This document shows positions 22,618 to 35,398 of a stretch of DNA of 64,000 nt, in pieces. A model generated the notes under the pieces. That model was not told the origin of the DNA, made no database searches, and saw nothing but the letters and a program-made list of their open reading frames with translations. This DNA comes from Chloranthus sessilifolius (lineage: Eukaryota; Streptophyta; Magnoliopsida; Chloranthales; Chloranthaceae), in NCBI GenBank assembly GCA_021018995.1, contig CM037586.1:150206060-150270059 (forward strand), written 5' to 3'. A program made the translations under genes and the position numbers. The stretch's first letter is position 1, and each line of letters begins with the position of its first letter.

Positions 22618-25100
22618 TATTTCTCCTTTTGTTTAAAGTCATAAATTTATATTTATATAATTTTATGGATTTTTGCATCTTATGTTTGTGGATATATAAA
22701 TAGTTTTGAACATTCTTAGTATTTGGGTCATCTCTAGGCTCAAACTGGACCTGAGCTTGGGCTAATTATATAAGACTCAATTAGCCCATTAAAAAGGTTT
22801 TCTTGGTTTGGGTGTATCGGCTCCTTTTTCAAATCTGATTTTATCCTACTAGTAGTCGATTTCGATCTACTTGTTGAGGCCTATGCTTGATTTTATTATT
22901 GGCAACAATTAATGACTACATATGACAGAATAAAATATTTGGGTGACCCAATGATATGTCTAGTGTATTGTGGTTACATGTGCTTTTGGATCATGGGATT
23001 TATCATATTGTTTAACTGTATGTGTGTACAAGCTCATAGGTCTATGGCTAAATTTTATCATTACAAATTTATTTAAAATATTGTTTTATAACACTTTTGA
23101 CTATCTGTATGTTACACGCATATGGCAAATTGGTTAAACACTTAAGACTAGACATATCGAGTCTAGGTCTTTCCATTGGGGTTTAAGGAAGATCGCTAAA
23201 GTGATCGTTCGAGAGACTACAATTGAAGTAGGATTGGATCTTCACATAGGTGACCATTCTATGGAGGTTGTTTTTTCTTGATTCTTGAGATTTTATCTCA
23301 TTTAGATCACCTTGTGCACTGATTTGTATGAAGTTATTGATTATGCCCAAAAGTGATTCATTGATTTTATATAAATGGAGTGAATAGAATAGTAGTAAGG
23401 GTAAAGACGAGAGAATGATGATTCTCTTGCCCAAAAGTAGTGAATCATCTGGATCAAGCTAAAAACATAAGTGATTAGGTTTATGCACATTTTTCTGCGC
23501 CCTGGGGGAGAGGATAGGTTGTACACTCAGTTTCTGCTCAAAAGAGATGTTGGATGTTACACATTATCTATACCAAAAGAGTGGATTATTTGCATATAAT
23601 AAAATACTCTAATCAATTCGTTCATACCCTAATACGAATTGTTTTGTCCTTGTTGGATATTAATAACTTATGGTCATTTTGGAGTCCTTTGTGGACATTG
23701 GTCTTTTAGACTTTTTGGCGACATGTTATCGTGTCTTTATCCTTAGTGAATATTGATGACTTATAGTCATTTTAGAGTCCTTTGTGGATTTTGGTCTTGT
23801 AGACTTTTGGGTAACATGTTATCATGTTTATATTCTTGGTGAATATTATGGTTGGTGACATAATTTTGTGATATAGTTTTTAATATTAAATAGTAGATAT
23901 ATCTATAGGACTATTTGTTAAAAGAATATATTTGTAAATCATCATGGAGTGGGGATCTCCGTTTATATTTTATCATAATTTACTATTCAAAATTTTCTTT
24001 TAAAATTGTCTATTATATTTTAAACATGATTTATTATTTAATGGTTATATGATTTTATTATTACATCACAATTGTCACCGTAAGGGATTGGTAAAGTCTT
24101 AAACTTTGTATTTTAAATGAAAGTTATCTCACTTTTAAATTGCAGTTATTATTTATGCATCTTAAAATCTTTGCCTCATATATACATGTATATTATGGGT
24201 GAAGTTTTTCACAAAATCAGGTGAAATTTTTCTACAATTGTATTTTGGGTGGAGTTTTTCACAATTTGAGGGTAAAATTTTTCACAATTTTGGTGGCACA
24301 AATGGTGAGTGAGCCAATAGAAAAAATTACATTTTTGGTGAAGTTTTTTCACAAATTGAGGGTGAAATTTTTTACAATTTGGGTGACTGACCTTAGTGAG
24401 TGAACCAATAAGGTTTTACCTTAATCTTGCCTGTGAGTATTGGTACTCTTTTGAATTTTGCTGAAAGTTGAACGTGATTAGGCACCACGTTAATAACTTC
24501 TTGTTCTGAAGATCAGATAAAGTGTTTCACAAGTCAGAGTTTTTTAGATGTCAAAACAATATACGACGAGTATTGAGCTAGACATTATGGATTTGTACAC
24601 TTTGATTGTGTATTTAGTTCACATGTTAAATTGGTTATCATCTCTCAAATTTGTTGTTAATTATAGTTTTGTGACTATGGAACTATCATAGTATCGATTT
24701 CAAAAAATGGTATACTATGTGCATTCATGATCTATTACTATATTTTCATTAAATTCGGATGATATTTGAGAATGTCTAAGTTATTTCAAACAACATTTTG
24801 TTTTTAGAGTACACTCATTTTGGTTGTCTAATCCAGTTGGAGTCGTCTTTTAAAACCATAGTCCGTGTGTGGACCAAGTGGGGGATTGTTAGAATTTTTT
24901 ATGAAATCTCAAATTCTTATTTTGTGTGGCCCGCACACACACTAAGATTTTATAAAACCCTAAATTGCAGTTGCTTAAAATAATGAAGGGCATTATTCGG
25001 AATTGAAGGAAACTTCAAGGTTTCCTGATTTATATGTAATTCTTATTCCTATTAGAATACTTGCATGAACGATATTCTAGAAAGGGCATGACTCTTCATG

Positions 25101-25101
<1 letters not shown>

Positions 25102-25139
<38 letters not shown>
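25102..25139 (+). repeat. (TA)n microsatellite in the right LTR
   Basis: A (TA)n run of about 38 bases inside the 24887-25450 LTR. The left LTR has only a few TA units at the equivalent place, which accounts for most of the length difference between the two LTRs. Confidence 0.95.
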
Positions 25140-25141
<2 letters not shown>

Positions 25142-25859
25142 TGGACGTCCCCTACTCACTACGCACAAGCATTTTGTCATCCTCCCATCAAGAGAGTGTA
25201 GCAAGAGAGGCGGGTAGAGTCACCTTCATCTTTCTTGGCAGGAAAAGTATTGACTTGAATCAACGGTCACGATTTGCGCGATAAGGTACGAACATATTTT
25301 TTAATTTATAGATTGGATCAACGGTCACGATCTGTGCGATAAGATACACACATATATATTTTAATTTATAGATTGGATCTATTGTTTTGATTGATCATTC
25401 GCCTAAGTCCTAAGACAAATATTTGGGTGGTCGGATCAAAAGTTCCAACAATCACCACTGGCAAAGAGCTACCATCAAAATCTAATTTTAGCACCCCCAG
25501 CTAGTGGTCTATGTTCTCACCTGCTCTCCGAGACATGAACCCACGCCTTCATGCTTGCCACTTTGCCAGCCCAAGCCAGACCCCTTAAACATGGTATACT
25601 TATATAATTATCAATTGCTATTGAATTTTTTAATCATGTTGACTTTTTTTTCGTAATTAAATGAATACAATGTAGTGATTGCTACTTGATGATATAATTT
25701 GTTAAGTAAACTGGCTTCTCTTTGAAGAACAAAAAGAAAGGATTAAAGTGTTAGGTTTTTCCTTCTTTGGATATGAAATTGTTCTTTGAGGAGCTGCTGT
25801 TTTTTTTTTTTATTGTTTGTTTTTTTAAATATCACTAGATATGTTGTATGGAGTACTGA

Positions 25860-28222
25860 TGTGACGACCCGACTTTTCCAATCCCCAAGGTATAGGAAAG
25901 GCCGGTTCATTAACTTATTGATTTCTCAATAAGCCGTAACAAAGAGAAGTCGGCAACATAACAATGATCTAAAGATAGAGGCAAAGCATATATTAATCTA
26001 AAAACACAAGCTTTTAATAATAAAAAATGTCACTATGAGGAACCAAGAAGAACCACCGGTGATGGCCAATCCAACACCTAAAATAGTGGTTCACAATAAT
26101 GGTTCCTCGAGTGATATCAAAGAACCAAAATAACAAATGGCCTAGGGCCCAATATTCAAAAATATTCTAACAAAAGTACCAAAAATAAAGGATCTAAGAT
26201 CAAGGGAAAAACTCCTTAGCTGGTATGTCCAAATCCTCCTCGGGAATGTAATCGGAGTCCTCCAGATCCTCTGACCTAAGGTCAGTCTCAACACCTGTGA
26301 CGTATAGCCGAGGGTGAGCTAACAACCAAGCCCAATAGAGGAAACAGATCTATTTGCATTTCATTATAAGTAAAGGTTTTCAAAAGACAGAAATCGGATT
26401 AAATATGGTTTTCAAATGATGCTTTCCAAAATAAATCTCCAGTTCTAATCCTGAGTCAAAACTGATAACATAAATCTAATGTGTTCGAAAATCTTCTGAT
26501 TTGGCATGCTTCTTATCTTAAATTTATAACTTAATTTTATCTCCCAAATTCCTATAGCATGAGAGCGGACTACGTGACCAATGGGAAAACCCTACTGACC
26601 ATCGTCGTTCATAAACCCATTTTCTGAAGTGCAACAAGCCCCTACGCTATGAGGGAAACTTGCGCCAAAGTAATACTGTCAACACGGTTGGTAGAAACTA
26701 GGGCATCGTTCGTATGAACCCCAAATCGAATGCAAATGCTAACATATATCAAGGCTTATCATTCATAACATAATACTGATTTTTCGAAGTTTTGATTCAA
26801 AGTTCTGATGCAAAGATTAACTGAGGTTCTAAAGTTCGAATTACAAAGTTCTTAATCATAACGAAGTTTCCAATTTCAGATTTGTGTCATATATTCAGAG
26901 TTTTATTCATGCTGTGTGCAACAAAATTCCAAAATTATGCTTCTTAAATGAAACAATCAAAAACAGTTTATACTTATAATCCAATGCAAATCAAATATAG
27001 GGTTCCCCTACCTCAACAAAGAAGTTTCGAAAGCAAGCATAAGCAGTCCTCACCAAGGACACCCAATACTCATAATCTACATATATTAACACTCTCAGTG
27101 TTAATATAGAATCAAAAATCAAACCAAAAGCTTGCCGAGAAAAATTCGTCAAAAATTTCAAAGGCCAGAAACAGGATAAAATTCGACCCTCGAATTCAAA
27201 TTTGTGGGTCGAATTTGAAATTCGATGGTCGAATTCGATTTCGACCCTCGAATTTCAAAACTGCTTCAAATTTTAAAACTTAAAAAATCGACCCTCGATA
27301 TTCAAATCGATGGTCGATTTCCAAATTCGACCCTCGAATTGGAAATCGACCCTCGAATTCAAAAATCTGCATCAAGCACAAAAATTGGAAAATCGACACT
27401 CGATTTTCAAATCGATGGTCAAATTCCAAATTCGACCCTCGAATTGGAATTTGACCCTCAAATTTCCTCATGTCTGTGGCTGTCAAAATTTTCATGTCCG
27501 GACTCTTTCTCTCTTATTCACCCACAGCCATCTAATTTAAAATGAACACACCATATTCTAATCTAAGTAAAACATAAATTAAAATGATACAAGGAGGTTT
27601 CAAAGACCTACCTCTTGTAGCTTAACCGTTGCTCCCGTTGCACCAATATCCACGCATCGGAAACAATCTCCAAAGCTCAACGGTTTAGATCTTCAAATCA
27701 GTCCATCATAATGGGGTGGCCACTGCCTCATCATTCAACAAGATCACACAGAATTTCTCACTCTCCACATCACTCTTCTCTTTCAAAGGTTCAAATTGAT
27801 CAAATTTCCAATACGATTCAAAACAACGGTCAAGATGGGGAGAGGAATTCTCAAGCTCTCAAGATCTTGGATTTAGGATGAGGCAAGGTTTAAATGCTCA
27901 TAATTTCTAACGAGAGAGAGAAGTTATCCTTCTCTTTTAAATCTCTCTTATAGCCTAAAATCCAACAAACAAATATCTAGATTTTATCTTTTTTACAACT
28001 TATCCACTTAAGTTGGAAATGTGTCCGATGTTAAACATAAACACCTACGTCATTGTGTAAGTCATTGATCACATGACTTGCACACCTCTTCCGACAAAAT
28101 CCTTTTGCCACTAGTCTTATCATATCCTTAGCTTACCAAAAATCCAAAAATATCCCTCAACAATTTTCGGACACGCTTACTGAGGTAAACGAAAAATAGG
28201 TCAAAATATCAGGGATATTACA
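25860..28222 (-). mobile_element. Solo LTR of a Tekay-type Ty3/Gypsy element
   Basis: Read on the minus strand it begins TGTAATATCCCTGATATTTT and ends GGGTCGTCACA, the terminal motifs of Tekay-type chromovirus LTRs, and it parallels the LTRs at 54464 and 60198. A perfect 5-bp duplication ACTGA flanks it (25855-25859 and 28223-28227), and the inner hAT copy shows the empty site near 33545. There is no primer-binding site, polypurine tract or internal region, so it is a solo LTR left by LTR-LTR recombination. Positions 27180-27460 hold an array of AATTCGACCCTCGAATT-type words. Confidence 0.92.
27180..27460 (-). repeat. TCGA-centred palindromic array in the solo LTR
   Basis: At least ten copies of a word close to ATTCGACCCTCGAATT, or its variant AAATCGATGGTCGAATT, are spread over 280 bp, in near-palindromic form. 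From the LTR start at 28222 the array is 0.76-1.04 kb in, about where the 54464 LTR has its ATCGATTAATCGAT array. Confidence 0.85.
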
Positions 28223-29119
28223 ACTGATGCGATAGTTTTCGCATTTTGGGGCTGAGGGAGATATGATAATAATTCAGCGACTCGCCTCGAGACGCTGGAC
28301 GGAAACTTAGGCCCTGTTTGGCAACCCTTTTCCAAATTGGTACCTTTTGTAGTGGAAGCATTCCATCTACTTTATTGTGCATCTTTGTTCTTTGATCTAT
28401 ATGTAGATTATAGATGATTAATTGATTATACCTGCTACTCTTCTAGGCTACTACTCTAAATCTCTATGAAGTCATGCCCCGTATTTGTTCATCTTTAGTT
28501 AACTATATAAATACCCTTTTATATCAATTATAATTTGTGAATTAGTTTTGGATTGTTGGGATTAAATTAATTTTTTGGTTTATATGAGTGCAAACAAGTG
28601 GGATAGATACTATATATTTAGATCGAAATTTGAGATCTGTAGGTTGGATCTGAAGGGTGAAGGCCATGTTTGTTGAATTCTTTCTTTTTCTCTGTAGTCC
28701 CTTCATTTTTTTTATTATTTGTGATTGATATTTAGATTTGGGTCTTGAATGGTTGAGTTACTTGTGAGTTGTTGTGACTTGTGAAGTGGGTGTTTGTGGC
28801 TTTTTGAGATTTTGATTTGGTAAGAAGTATCCAATTCACCAAGTAAGAATTTTTAGCTGGGAGTTCGTTCTTTTTTCATTGATTTGTAAATTGGTTCCAT
28901 GGATTTATAATTGCCTTTGGTGGTACCTATCCAAATCGGACCAAAACCGGCGGTTCAGTTCGGTTTGGTTGGTTTGATTTTCTAAAGCCCTAATTACCTA
29001 AATGTGAACATAATACGTTTATTAGTTATTTGACGATCAAGGTTAAATTTGGATGTATTAGGATATGCGTTTATTAATTATTTGACGAATAAAGTTATTT
29101 ATTGCTCCTTGATCCAGTT

Positions 29120-30626
29120 ATGCTTCGATTTTTCAAAAGAAAGTTTGAAGAATCGTCATCTTCTGCTGAAAGAAATGAAGATTGTGATCTAGTTCCACCT
29201 CACCGACAACATAGTCATGTAGAGGTTGACTTGACAAATTTTCCGGTGAAGGTTGACTTGGAAAATCTTCCGGTGGAGGTTGACTTGACAAATCTTCCGA
29301 CGGAGGTTGACTTGGAAAATCTTCCAACAGATCCTAGTCTACGACCTAGGATTTTCGATTACCATTATGATGATCAGGAGAAGAAAGAAGAATTTATTTA
29401 CAAAAGGTCTTTTTCAACCCAATGGTCATAATTTTCCTCGAACGAAATTTTTGAATGGGCATCTACGATTTAATCCCACTTGGTTTGAGGACCTCCCCAA
29501 TTGGTTAGAATATAGTATAGAAAAGGATGCCGCATATTGCTTATGTTGTTATCTCTTCGGACCGAATAGAGGGGGGTAAAGTGGTGGTGACCAATTTGTT
29601 GGTGAAGGCTTTAAAAGTTGGAAGAGAAAAGAGAAATTACAAACTCATCTTGGAGGACCCGATAGTGCTCATCATCATGCTTATATGATGTGTCAGAATC
29701 TTTTTAATTAAAAACAACACATTGAGATAGTTTTTGAAAAATACACCGAACAAGAGAAATTAGATTATAAAGTTTGTTTATATGCATCGATTGATTGCAC
29801 AAGATATCTCCTTGGTCAAGGATTAGCTTTCCGTGGTCACGATGAATCTGAAGAATCAATTAATCAAGGAAACTTTCTTGAATTATTAAAATTTCTTTCC
29901 AATCATGATGAAGAGATTAAGAGCGTTGTACTAAAAAATACTCCAGAAAATTTGCAGTTGATTTCACCTAAGATTCAAAGAGAGATTGTTCATGCATGTG
30001 CAGTTGAAATAATAAAAGTGATCATCAATGATCTTGGGGATTCTTTCTTTTCATTGTTAGTTGATGAGTCTCGTGATGTTTCAATCAAAGAGCAAATGGT
30101 TATTGCTATATAGTATGTAGATAAGTGGGGTTATGTAGTTGAGCGTGTCATTGGATTTATACATGTTCATAAAACAACGGCTTTATCACTTAAGGAAGGG
30201 ATTGAAGGATTATTTTCGAAGTTTAATTTGACTATTGAAAAATTGCGCGATCAAGGTTATGATGGGGCAAGTAACATGCAAGGAGAATTTAATGAACTTA
30301 AAGCACTTTTTTTTTAAGAGAATGGATATGCATTTTATATCCATTATTTTTCACATCAACTTCAATTGACAATTGTTAATGTTGCACAACATTACAAATC
30401 AATTTCGACCTTCTTCGAAGTGGTCACTCTTATAGTGAATATGCTTAGGGGTTCATGCAAGCGTAAAGATCTTCTTCGAGAGGAGCAAGCTAAAATTGTG
30501 AAATAAGAAATTAAGAGTGGTAAAAAGTCGACTAGAAAGGAAAAATATCAAGAAATAACCTTAAAAGGGCTAGTGAAATACGTTGGGCACACATTTAGAT
30601 ACATTGACAAGCTTGATTCTCATGTT
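29120..30626 (+). pseudogene. hAT transposase, N-terminal part (outer copy)
   Basis: The true start is the ATG at 29120 (MLRFFKRKFEESSSS), a common opening for this transposase family. A stretch with four repeats of VDL-N-P follows. The TTF-type zinc-finger region (FNPTWFEDLPNWLEYSIEKD, then YCLCCYLF) comes after a frameshift at about 29400, and a TAA replaces the normal frame at 29577. DUF4371/RNase H-like core motifs SLLVDESRDVS (about 30060) and DQGYDGASNM (about 30250) carry the expected catalytic Asp residues. Further stops lie at 30111 and 30316. The frame is cut at 30626 by the inner hAT and resumes at 34455. It is inactive. Confidence 0.85.
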
Positions 30627-30859
30627 CAGTGGCGGAACCAGGATTTTCATCTAGCCGGGGCTTAAGTTGAATTAGATTTTTTTTTTATACATTATAAACA
30701 TATAAAATAATTAATAATTATTTATTTATAAAACATAATTTTCACCAAAATTGCATACAAAAAAGGAACTTTTCATTAACAAGATATTGATAATTATATA
30801 TCATTCATGTACAAGAAATCAATCTCCAAAACCAATGGCAACGGAAATAAAAAATTTCG

Positions 30860-32654
30860 CTAAGGCAATTCTCCTCCACGATTTGTCATATTTTGAAAGT
30901 ATTTAGTGATCGTATCATTTTTGACGCTATCAAATATATCTTTTTCAATATATGTAACTAAGCAATGCCTTTGATAAATCTTGAGTGATTAATAAAATCT
31001 CCTTCAGTACATACAGAGTGAATGCAAAATCAAAAGTGTACATGGTATCTATTAGGTATATATTAGAGAGCTTACTTTAGCTTTTTGCTGGAGAAGTTCA
31101 TCATCTTCACTGATAAACTCAAGCACTTGAATCACGGTAGGGAACATGAAAATCAAGTTTGTCAATGTATCTAAATGTGTGCCCCAACGTATTTCACTAG
31201 CCCTTTTAAGGCTAGTTTCTTGATTTTTTCCCTTTTCAGTTGACTTTTTGCTACTCTTAATTGCTTCTTTCACAATTTTAGTTTGTTCCTCTCGAAGAAA
31301 ATCTTTACGCTGGCATAAACCCCTAAGCATATTTCACTATAAGAGTGACCACTTCGAAGAAGGTTGCAATTGATTTCTGATGTTGTGCAACATTGACGAT
31401 TGTCAATTAAAGTTGATATGCAAAACAATGGATATAAAATGCATATCCATTCTTTTTCAAAAAAAGTACTTTAAGTCCATTAAATTATCCTTGCATGTTA
31501 CTTGCCCCATCATAATCTTGATCGCACAATTATGCAATACTCAAATTAAAGTTTGAAAATAATCCTTCAATCCCTTCCTTAAGTGATAAAGCCATTATTT
31601 CATGAACATGTACAAATCCAATGACACCCTCAACTACATAACCCCACTTATCTACATACCGTATAACAAGAACCATTTGGTCTTTGATTGAAACATCACG
31701 AAACTCATCAACTAACAATGAAAAGAAAGAATCTCCTAGATCATTGATGATCACTTTTATAGTTTCAACCGCACATGCATAAACAATCTCTCTTTGAATC
31801 TTGGGTGAAATCAACTATAAATTTTCATGAGCATTTTTTAATATAACGCTCTTAATCTCTTCATTATGATTGGAAAGAAATTTCAATAATTTAAAAAAGT
31901 TTCCTTGATTAATTGATTCTTCAGATTCATCGTGACCACGAAAAGTTAATCCTTGACCAAGGAGATATCTTGCGCAATCAATCGATGCATACAAACAAAC
32001 TTTATAATCTAATTTCTCTTGTTCGGTGTGTTTCTCAAAAACTATCTCAATGTGTTGCTTCTAATTTAAAAGATTCTGACACATCATATAAGCATGATGA
32101 TGAGCACTATCGGGTCCTCCAACATGAGTTTGTAATCGCTCTTTCCTCTTCCAACTTTTAAAACCTTCACCAACAAATTGGTCACCACCAGTTTGCCCTC
32201 CTCTATTCTGTCTGAACAGATAAAAACATAAGCAATATGCGGCATTCTTTTCTATACTATATTTTAACCAATTGGGGAAGTCCTCAAACCAAGTGGGATT
32301 GAATCGTAGATGCCCATTCAAAAATTTCGTTCGAGGAAAATTATGGCCTTTAGGTTGAAAATGACCTTTTTGTAAATAAATTCTTCTTATCTTCTCCCAG
32401 TCATTATAATGGTAATAAAAAATCCTAGGACATAGATCGGGATTTGTTGGAAGATTTTCCAAGTCAACCTCCGACGAAAGATTTGTCAAGTCAACCTCCA
32501 TCGGAAGATTTTCCAAGTCAACCTTCACCGGAAGATTTGTTAAGTCAACCTCTACATGACTATGTTGTGGGTGAGGTGGAACTGAATCACAATCTTCATT
32601 TCTTTCAATAGAAGATGACAGTTCTTCAAACTTTCTTTTAAAAAATCGGAGCAT
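30860..32654 (-). pseudogene. hAT transposase of the inner copy, truncated
   Basis: Minus-strand ATG at 32654 opens an uninterrupted frame of about 197 residues (to 32061) that covers the VDL-N-P repeats and the TTF zinc-finger region, without the frameshift of the outer copy. Later blocks lie at 31530-31814 (SLLVDEFRDVSIKDQM; the usual DES is DEF here) and 31052-31330. After LSKAL near 30970 the sequence jumps to the last codons (YIEKDIFDS), so the hAT dimerisation domain is deleted. No catalytic activity is expected. Confidence 0.85.
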
Positions 32655-33881
32655 AACTGGATCAAGGAGCAATAAATAACTTTATTCGTCAAATAATTAA
32701 TAAACGCATATCCTAATACATCCAAATTTAACCTTGATCGTCAAATAACTAATAAACGTATTATGTTCATATTTAGGTAATTAGGGCTTTAGGAAATCAA
32801 ACCAACCAAACCGAACTGAACCGCCGGTTTTGGTCCGGTTTGGACAGGTACCACCAAAGGCAATTATAAATCCATGGAACCAATTTACAAATCAATGAAA
32901 AAAGAACGAACTCCCAGCTAAAAATTCTTACTTGGTGAATTGGATACTTCTTACCAAATCAAAATCTCAAAAAGCCACAAACACCCACTTCACAAGTCAC
33001 AACAACTCACAAGTAACTCAACCATTCAAGACCCAAATCTAAATATCAATCACAAATAATAAAAAAAATGAAGGGACTACAGAGAAAAAGAAAGAATTCA
33101 ACAAACATGGCCTTCACCCTTCAGATCCAACCTACAGATCTCAAATTTCGATCTAAATATATAGTATCTATCCCACTTGTTTGCACTCATATAAACCAAA
33201 AAATTAATTTAATCCCAACAATCCAAAACTAATTCACAAATTATAATTGATATAAAAGGGTATTTATATAGTTAACTAAAGATGAACAAATACGGGGCAT
33301 GACTTCATAGAGATTTAGAGTAGTAGCCTAGAAGAGTAGCAGGTATAATCAATTAATCATCTATAATCTACATATAGATCAAAGAACAAAGATGCACAAT
33401 AAAGTAGATGGAATGCTTCCACTACAAAAGGTACCAATTTGGAAAAGGGTTGCCAAACAGGGCCTAAGTTTCCGTCCAGCGTCTCGAGGCGAGTCGCTGA
33501 ATTATTATCATATCTCCCTCAGCCCCAAAATGCGAAAACTATCATATCAGTACTCCATACAACATATCTAATGATATTTAAAAAAAAAAAAAAAAAACAA
33601 CAGCTCCTCAAAGAACAATTTCATATCCAAAGAAGGAAAAACCTAACACTTTAATGCTTTCTTTTTATTCTTCAAAGAGAAGCCAGTTTACTTAACAAAT
33701 TATATCATCAAGTAGCAATCACTACATTGTATTCATTTAACTACGAAAAAAAAGTCAACATGATTAAAAAATTCAATAGAAATTGATAATTATATGAGTA
33801 TACCATGTTTAAGGGGTCTGGCTTGGGCTGGCAAAGTGGCAAGCATGAAGGTGTGGGTTCAAGTCTTGGAGAGCAGGCATT

Positions 33882-34446
33882 TTGTGTATTAAAACAAACC
33901 AAAGGTCAAGTTTGTATACCGTGGTCCACAAATACAAATATACAAATACAATAGTCAACAAAGCAAATGGAGTGCACAATCAGTGATGGAATATTTTTGT
34001 ATATTGTGCACAAAAAAAAAAGAGGGTTTCTCTCACCTTAAAATTTGGGGGTGGCCGGCTGCAATCGAATGGAATGTTGGCTGGAATAGCTAGGCTTGAT
34101 GAGTTGATCCGGCGACGGAGAGAGATAGGGCGTCGGCAGCTCGGCACGGGAGTTACAGGGCTCACGGCATCGACCCAAAGAGAGGGGGGCGACAAAGAAT
34201 GAAGAGGGAAGGCCGGAGAAGATAGGGTGACACAGAGGAGAGGGCGACACAGAGAAGAGAATAGGGCTGGAGAGAGGAGTGGGAGAATACGGCTGGAGAG
34301 TTGCTTTTTAACTTAAAAGGTGTTTTGAAAAAAAAAAAACCAAGAGACTTGCTTTTTAAGTTAAAGGTGTTTTGAAAAGAAAAAAAAAAGGGTTTGGTTG
34401 ACTGCGGGCGCCTGCCCGCACTCGCCCAAGAATGGCTCTGCCACTG
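33882..34446 (-). other. 5' segment unique to the inner hAT copy
   Basis: This stretch has no counterpart in the outer element. It includes a C/T-rich (minus strand) portion at 34040-34290, more GC-rich than its surroundings, with overlapping Pro/Ser-rich frames and no recognisable domain, then two repeats of an A/T-rich motif AAAACACCTTT at about 34315 and 34370. It may be the true 5' end of the family lost from the outer copy, or captured sequence. Confidence 0.5.
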
Positions 34447-34454
34447 CTCATGTT

Positions 34455-35398
34455 CCCTATCGTAATTCAAGTGCTTGAGTTTATCAGTGAAGATGGTAAA
34501 CTTCTCCAGCAAAAAGCTAAAGCAAGCTCTCTAATAGATACCATGTATACTTTTAATTTTGCATTCACTCTACATGTAATGAAGGAGATTTTGTTAATCA
34601 CTCGAGATTTATCAAAGGCACTGCAACAAAAGGAACAAGACATTGTGAATGCCATACGTTTGGTAGAATTATCGAAGCAAAGATTGCAAGTAATGAGGGA
34701 TAGTGAATGGGATTCTATCATCACCAAAGTTATTTTATTCTGTACGGTGCATGATATTATTGTTTCGAATATGAATGATAAATTTGTAATACATGGACGA
34801 CCACGTCGTAGAGCCGAGGAAATGACAAATCTAATCACTATCGTGTTAAGTTCTTCTATATAGTTATTGACATGCAACTACAAGAGCTTAATACTTGTTT
34901 CACTGAAGTAAACACAGAATTGCTTCTTTGTATGTCCTGCTTGAATCCACGATATTTATTTTTAGCTTTTGATGAGAAAAAATTATTGCACCTCGCATAA
35001 TTTTATCCACTAGAATTTTCAGAAGTAGATCATATGGTTCTTGAAGGTCAGCTAAAAACTTACATTATGGACATACAATTAAACGAAGAGTTTCAAATTT
35101 GGACGGGATTAGTCACCTTGCGAGAAAGCTGGTGAAGACTAAAAAGCATGTTGTGTATGATTTGGTTTATTTGCTCATAGAACTGGCATTAATTCTTCCG
35201 GTCGCCACTGTTATTGTTGAAAGAGCATTTTCTGCGATGCAACTTCTCAAAACTAGGCTTCGTAATAAAATGGGAGATGAATGAATGAGTGATTGTTTGG
35301 TTACATATATTGAGAAAGATATATTTGATAGCGTCGAGAATGATACAATCGCTAAATACTTTCAAAATATGACAAATCGTCGAGGCGAATTGCCTTAG
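34455..35398 (+). pseudogene. hAT transposase, C-terminal part (outer copy)
   Basis: This continues the frame broken at 30626: VIQVLEFISEDGKLLQQKAK (34455 onward), a mostly open stretch to 34863, then a stop and, after a shift, the hAT dimerisation domain at 35099-35398 with LILPVATVIVERAFSAM and LLKTRLRNKMGDE. A TGA interrupts after GDE at 35282. The VERAFSAM motif is the hallmark of the hAT C-terminus. The part from about 34625 to 35298 is missing from the inner copy. Confidence 0.85.

Larger units (their letters stand above)
21837..25450 (+). mobile_element. Non-coding LTR retrotransposon
   Basis: Two long terminal repeats (21837-22362, 526 bp; 24887-25450, 564 bp) begin TGTTGGAA or TGTTAGAA and end TTCCAACA or ATCCAACA. 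A perfect 5-bp target duplication ATCAC flanks the pair (21832-21836 and 25451-25455). A polypurine tract AAGTGGGGGAT precedes the right LTR, which sets plus orientation. The 2.5-kb interior has no gag or pol similarity, so it is non-autonomous (LARD-like). Local tandem duplications of about 110 bp lie at about 23645-23865 and of shorter units at 24195-24415. No canonical primer-binding site follows the left LTR; an inverted LTR fragment sits there instead. Confidence 0.9.
30627..34446 (-). mobile_element. Inner hAT copy, inverted, internally deleted
   Basis: Ends CAGTGGCGGAACCAGG at 30627 and, inverted, CAGTGGCAGAGCCATTC at 34446. A perfect 8-bp target duplication CTCATGTT flanks it (30619-30626 and 34447-34454). 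The element lies antisense within the transposase of its own relative, and its own sequence shows what the uninterrupted site looks like (TTTCATGTTCCCTACC on the minus strand near 31150). Compared with the outer copy, it lacks about 670 bp of the C-terminal coding region, a Ds-like deletion. It has a 565-bp 5' segment (33882-34446) that the outer copy lacks. Confidence 0.93.

Noticed and set aside
27225..27545. 106-codon plus-strand frame with internal repeats
   Set aside because: It arises from the palindromic array in the solo LTR; overlapping frames on both strands show the same repeat.
32061..32672. 203-codon frame that could be called a host zinc-finger gene
   Set aside because: It is the N-terminal part of the inner hAT transposase, within element ends and a target duplication. 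Its apparent first codon is TTG; the ATG is at 32654.
34038..34512. Overlapping Pro/Ser-rich minus-strand frames as a captured gene
   Set aside because: No domain or homologue was recognised; kept only as an unexplained segment of the inner hAT.
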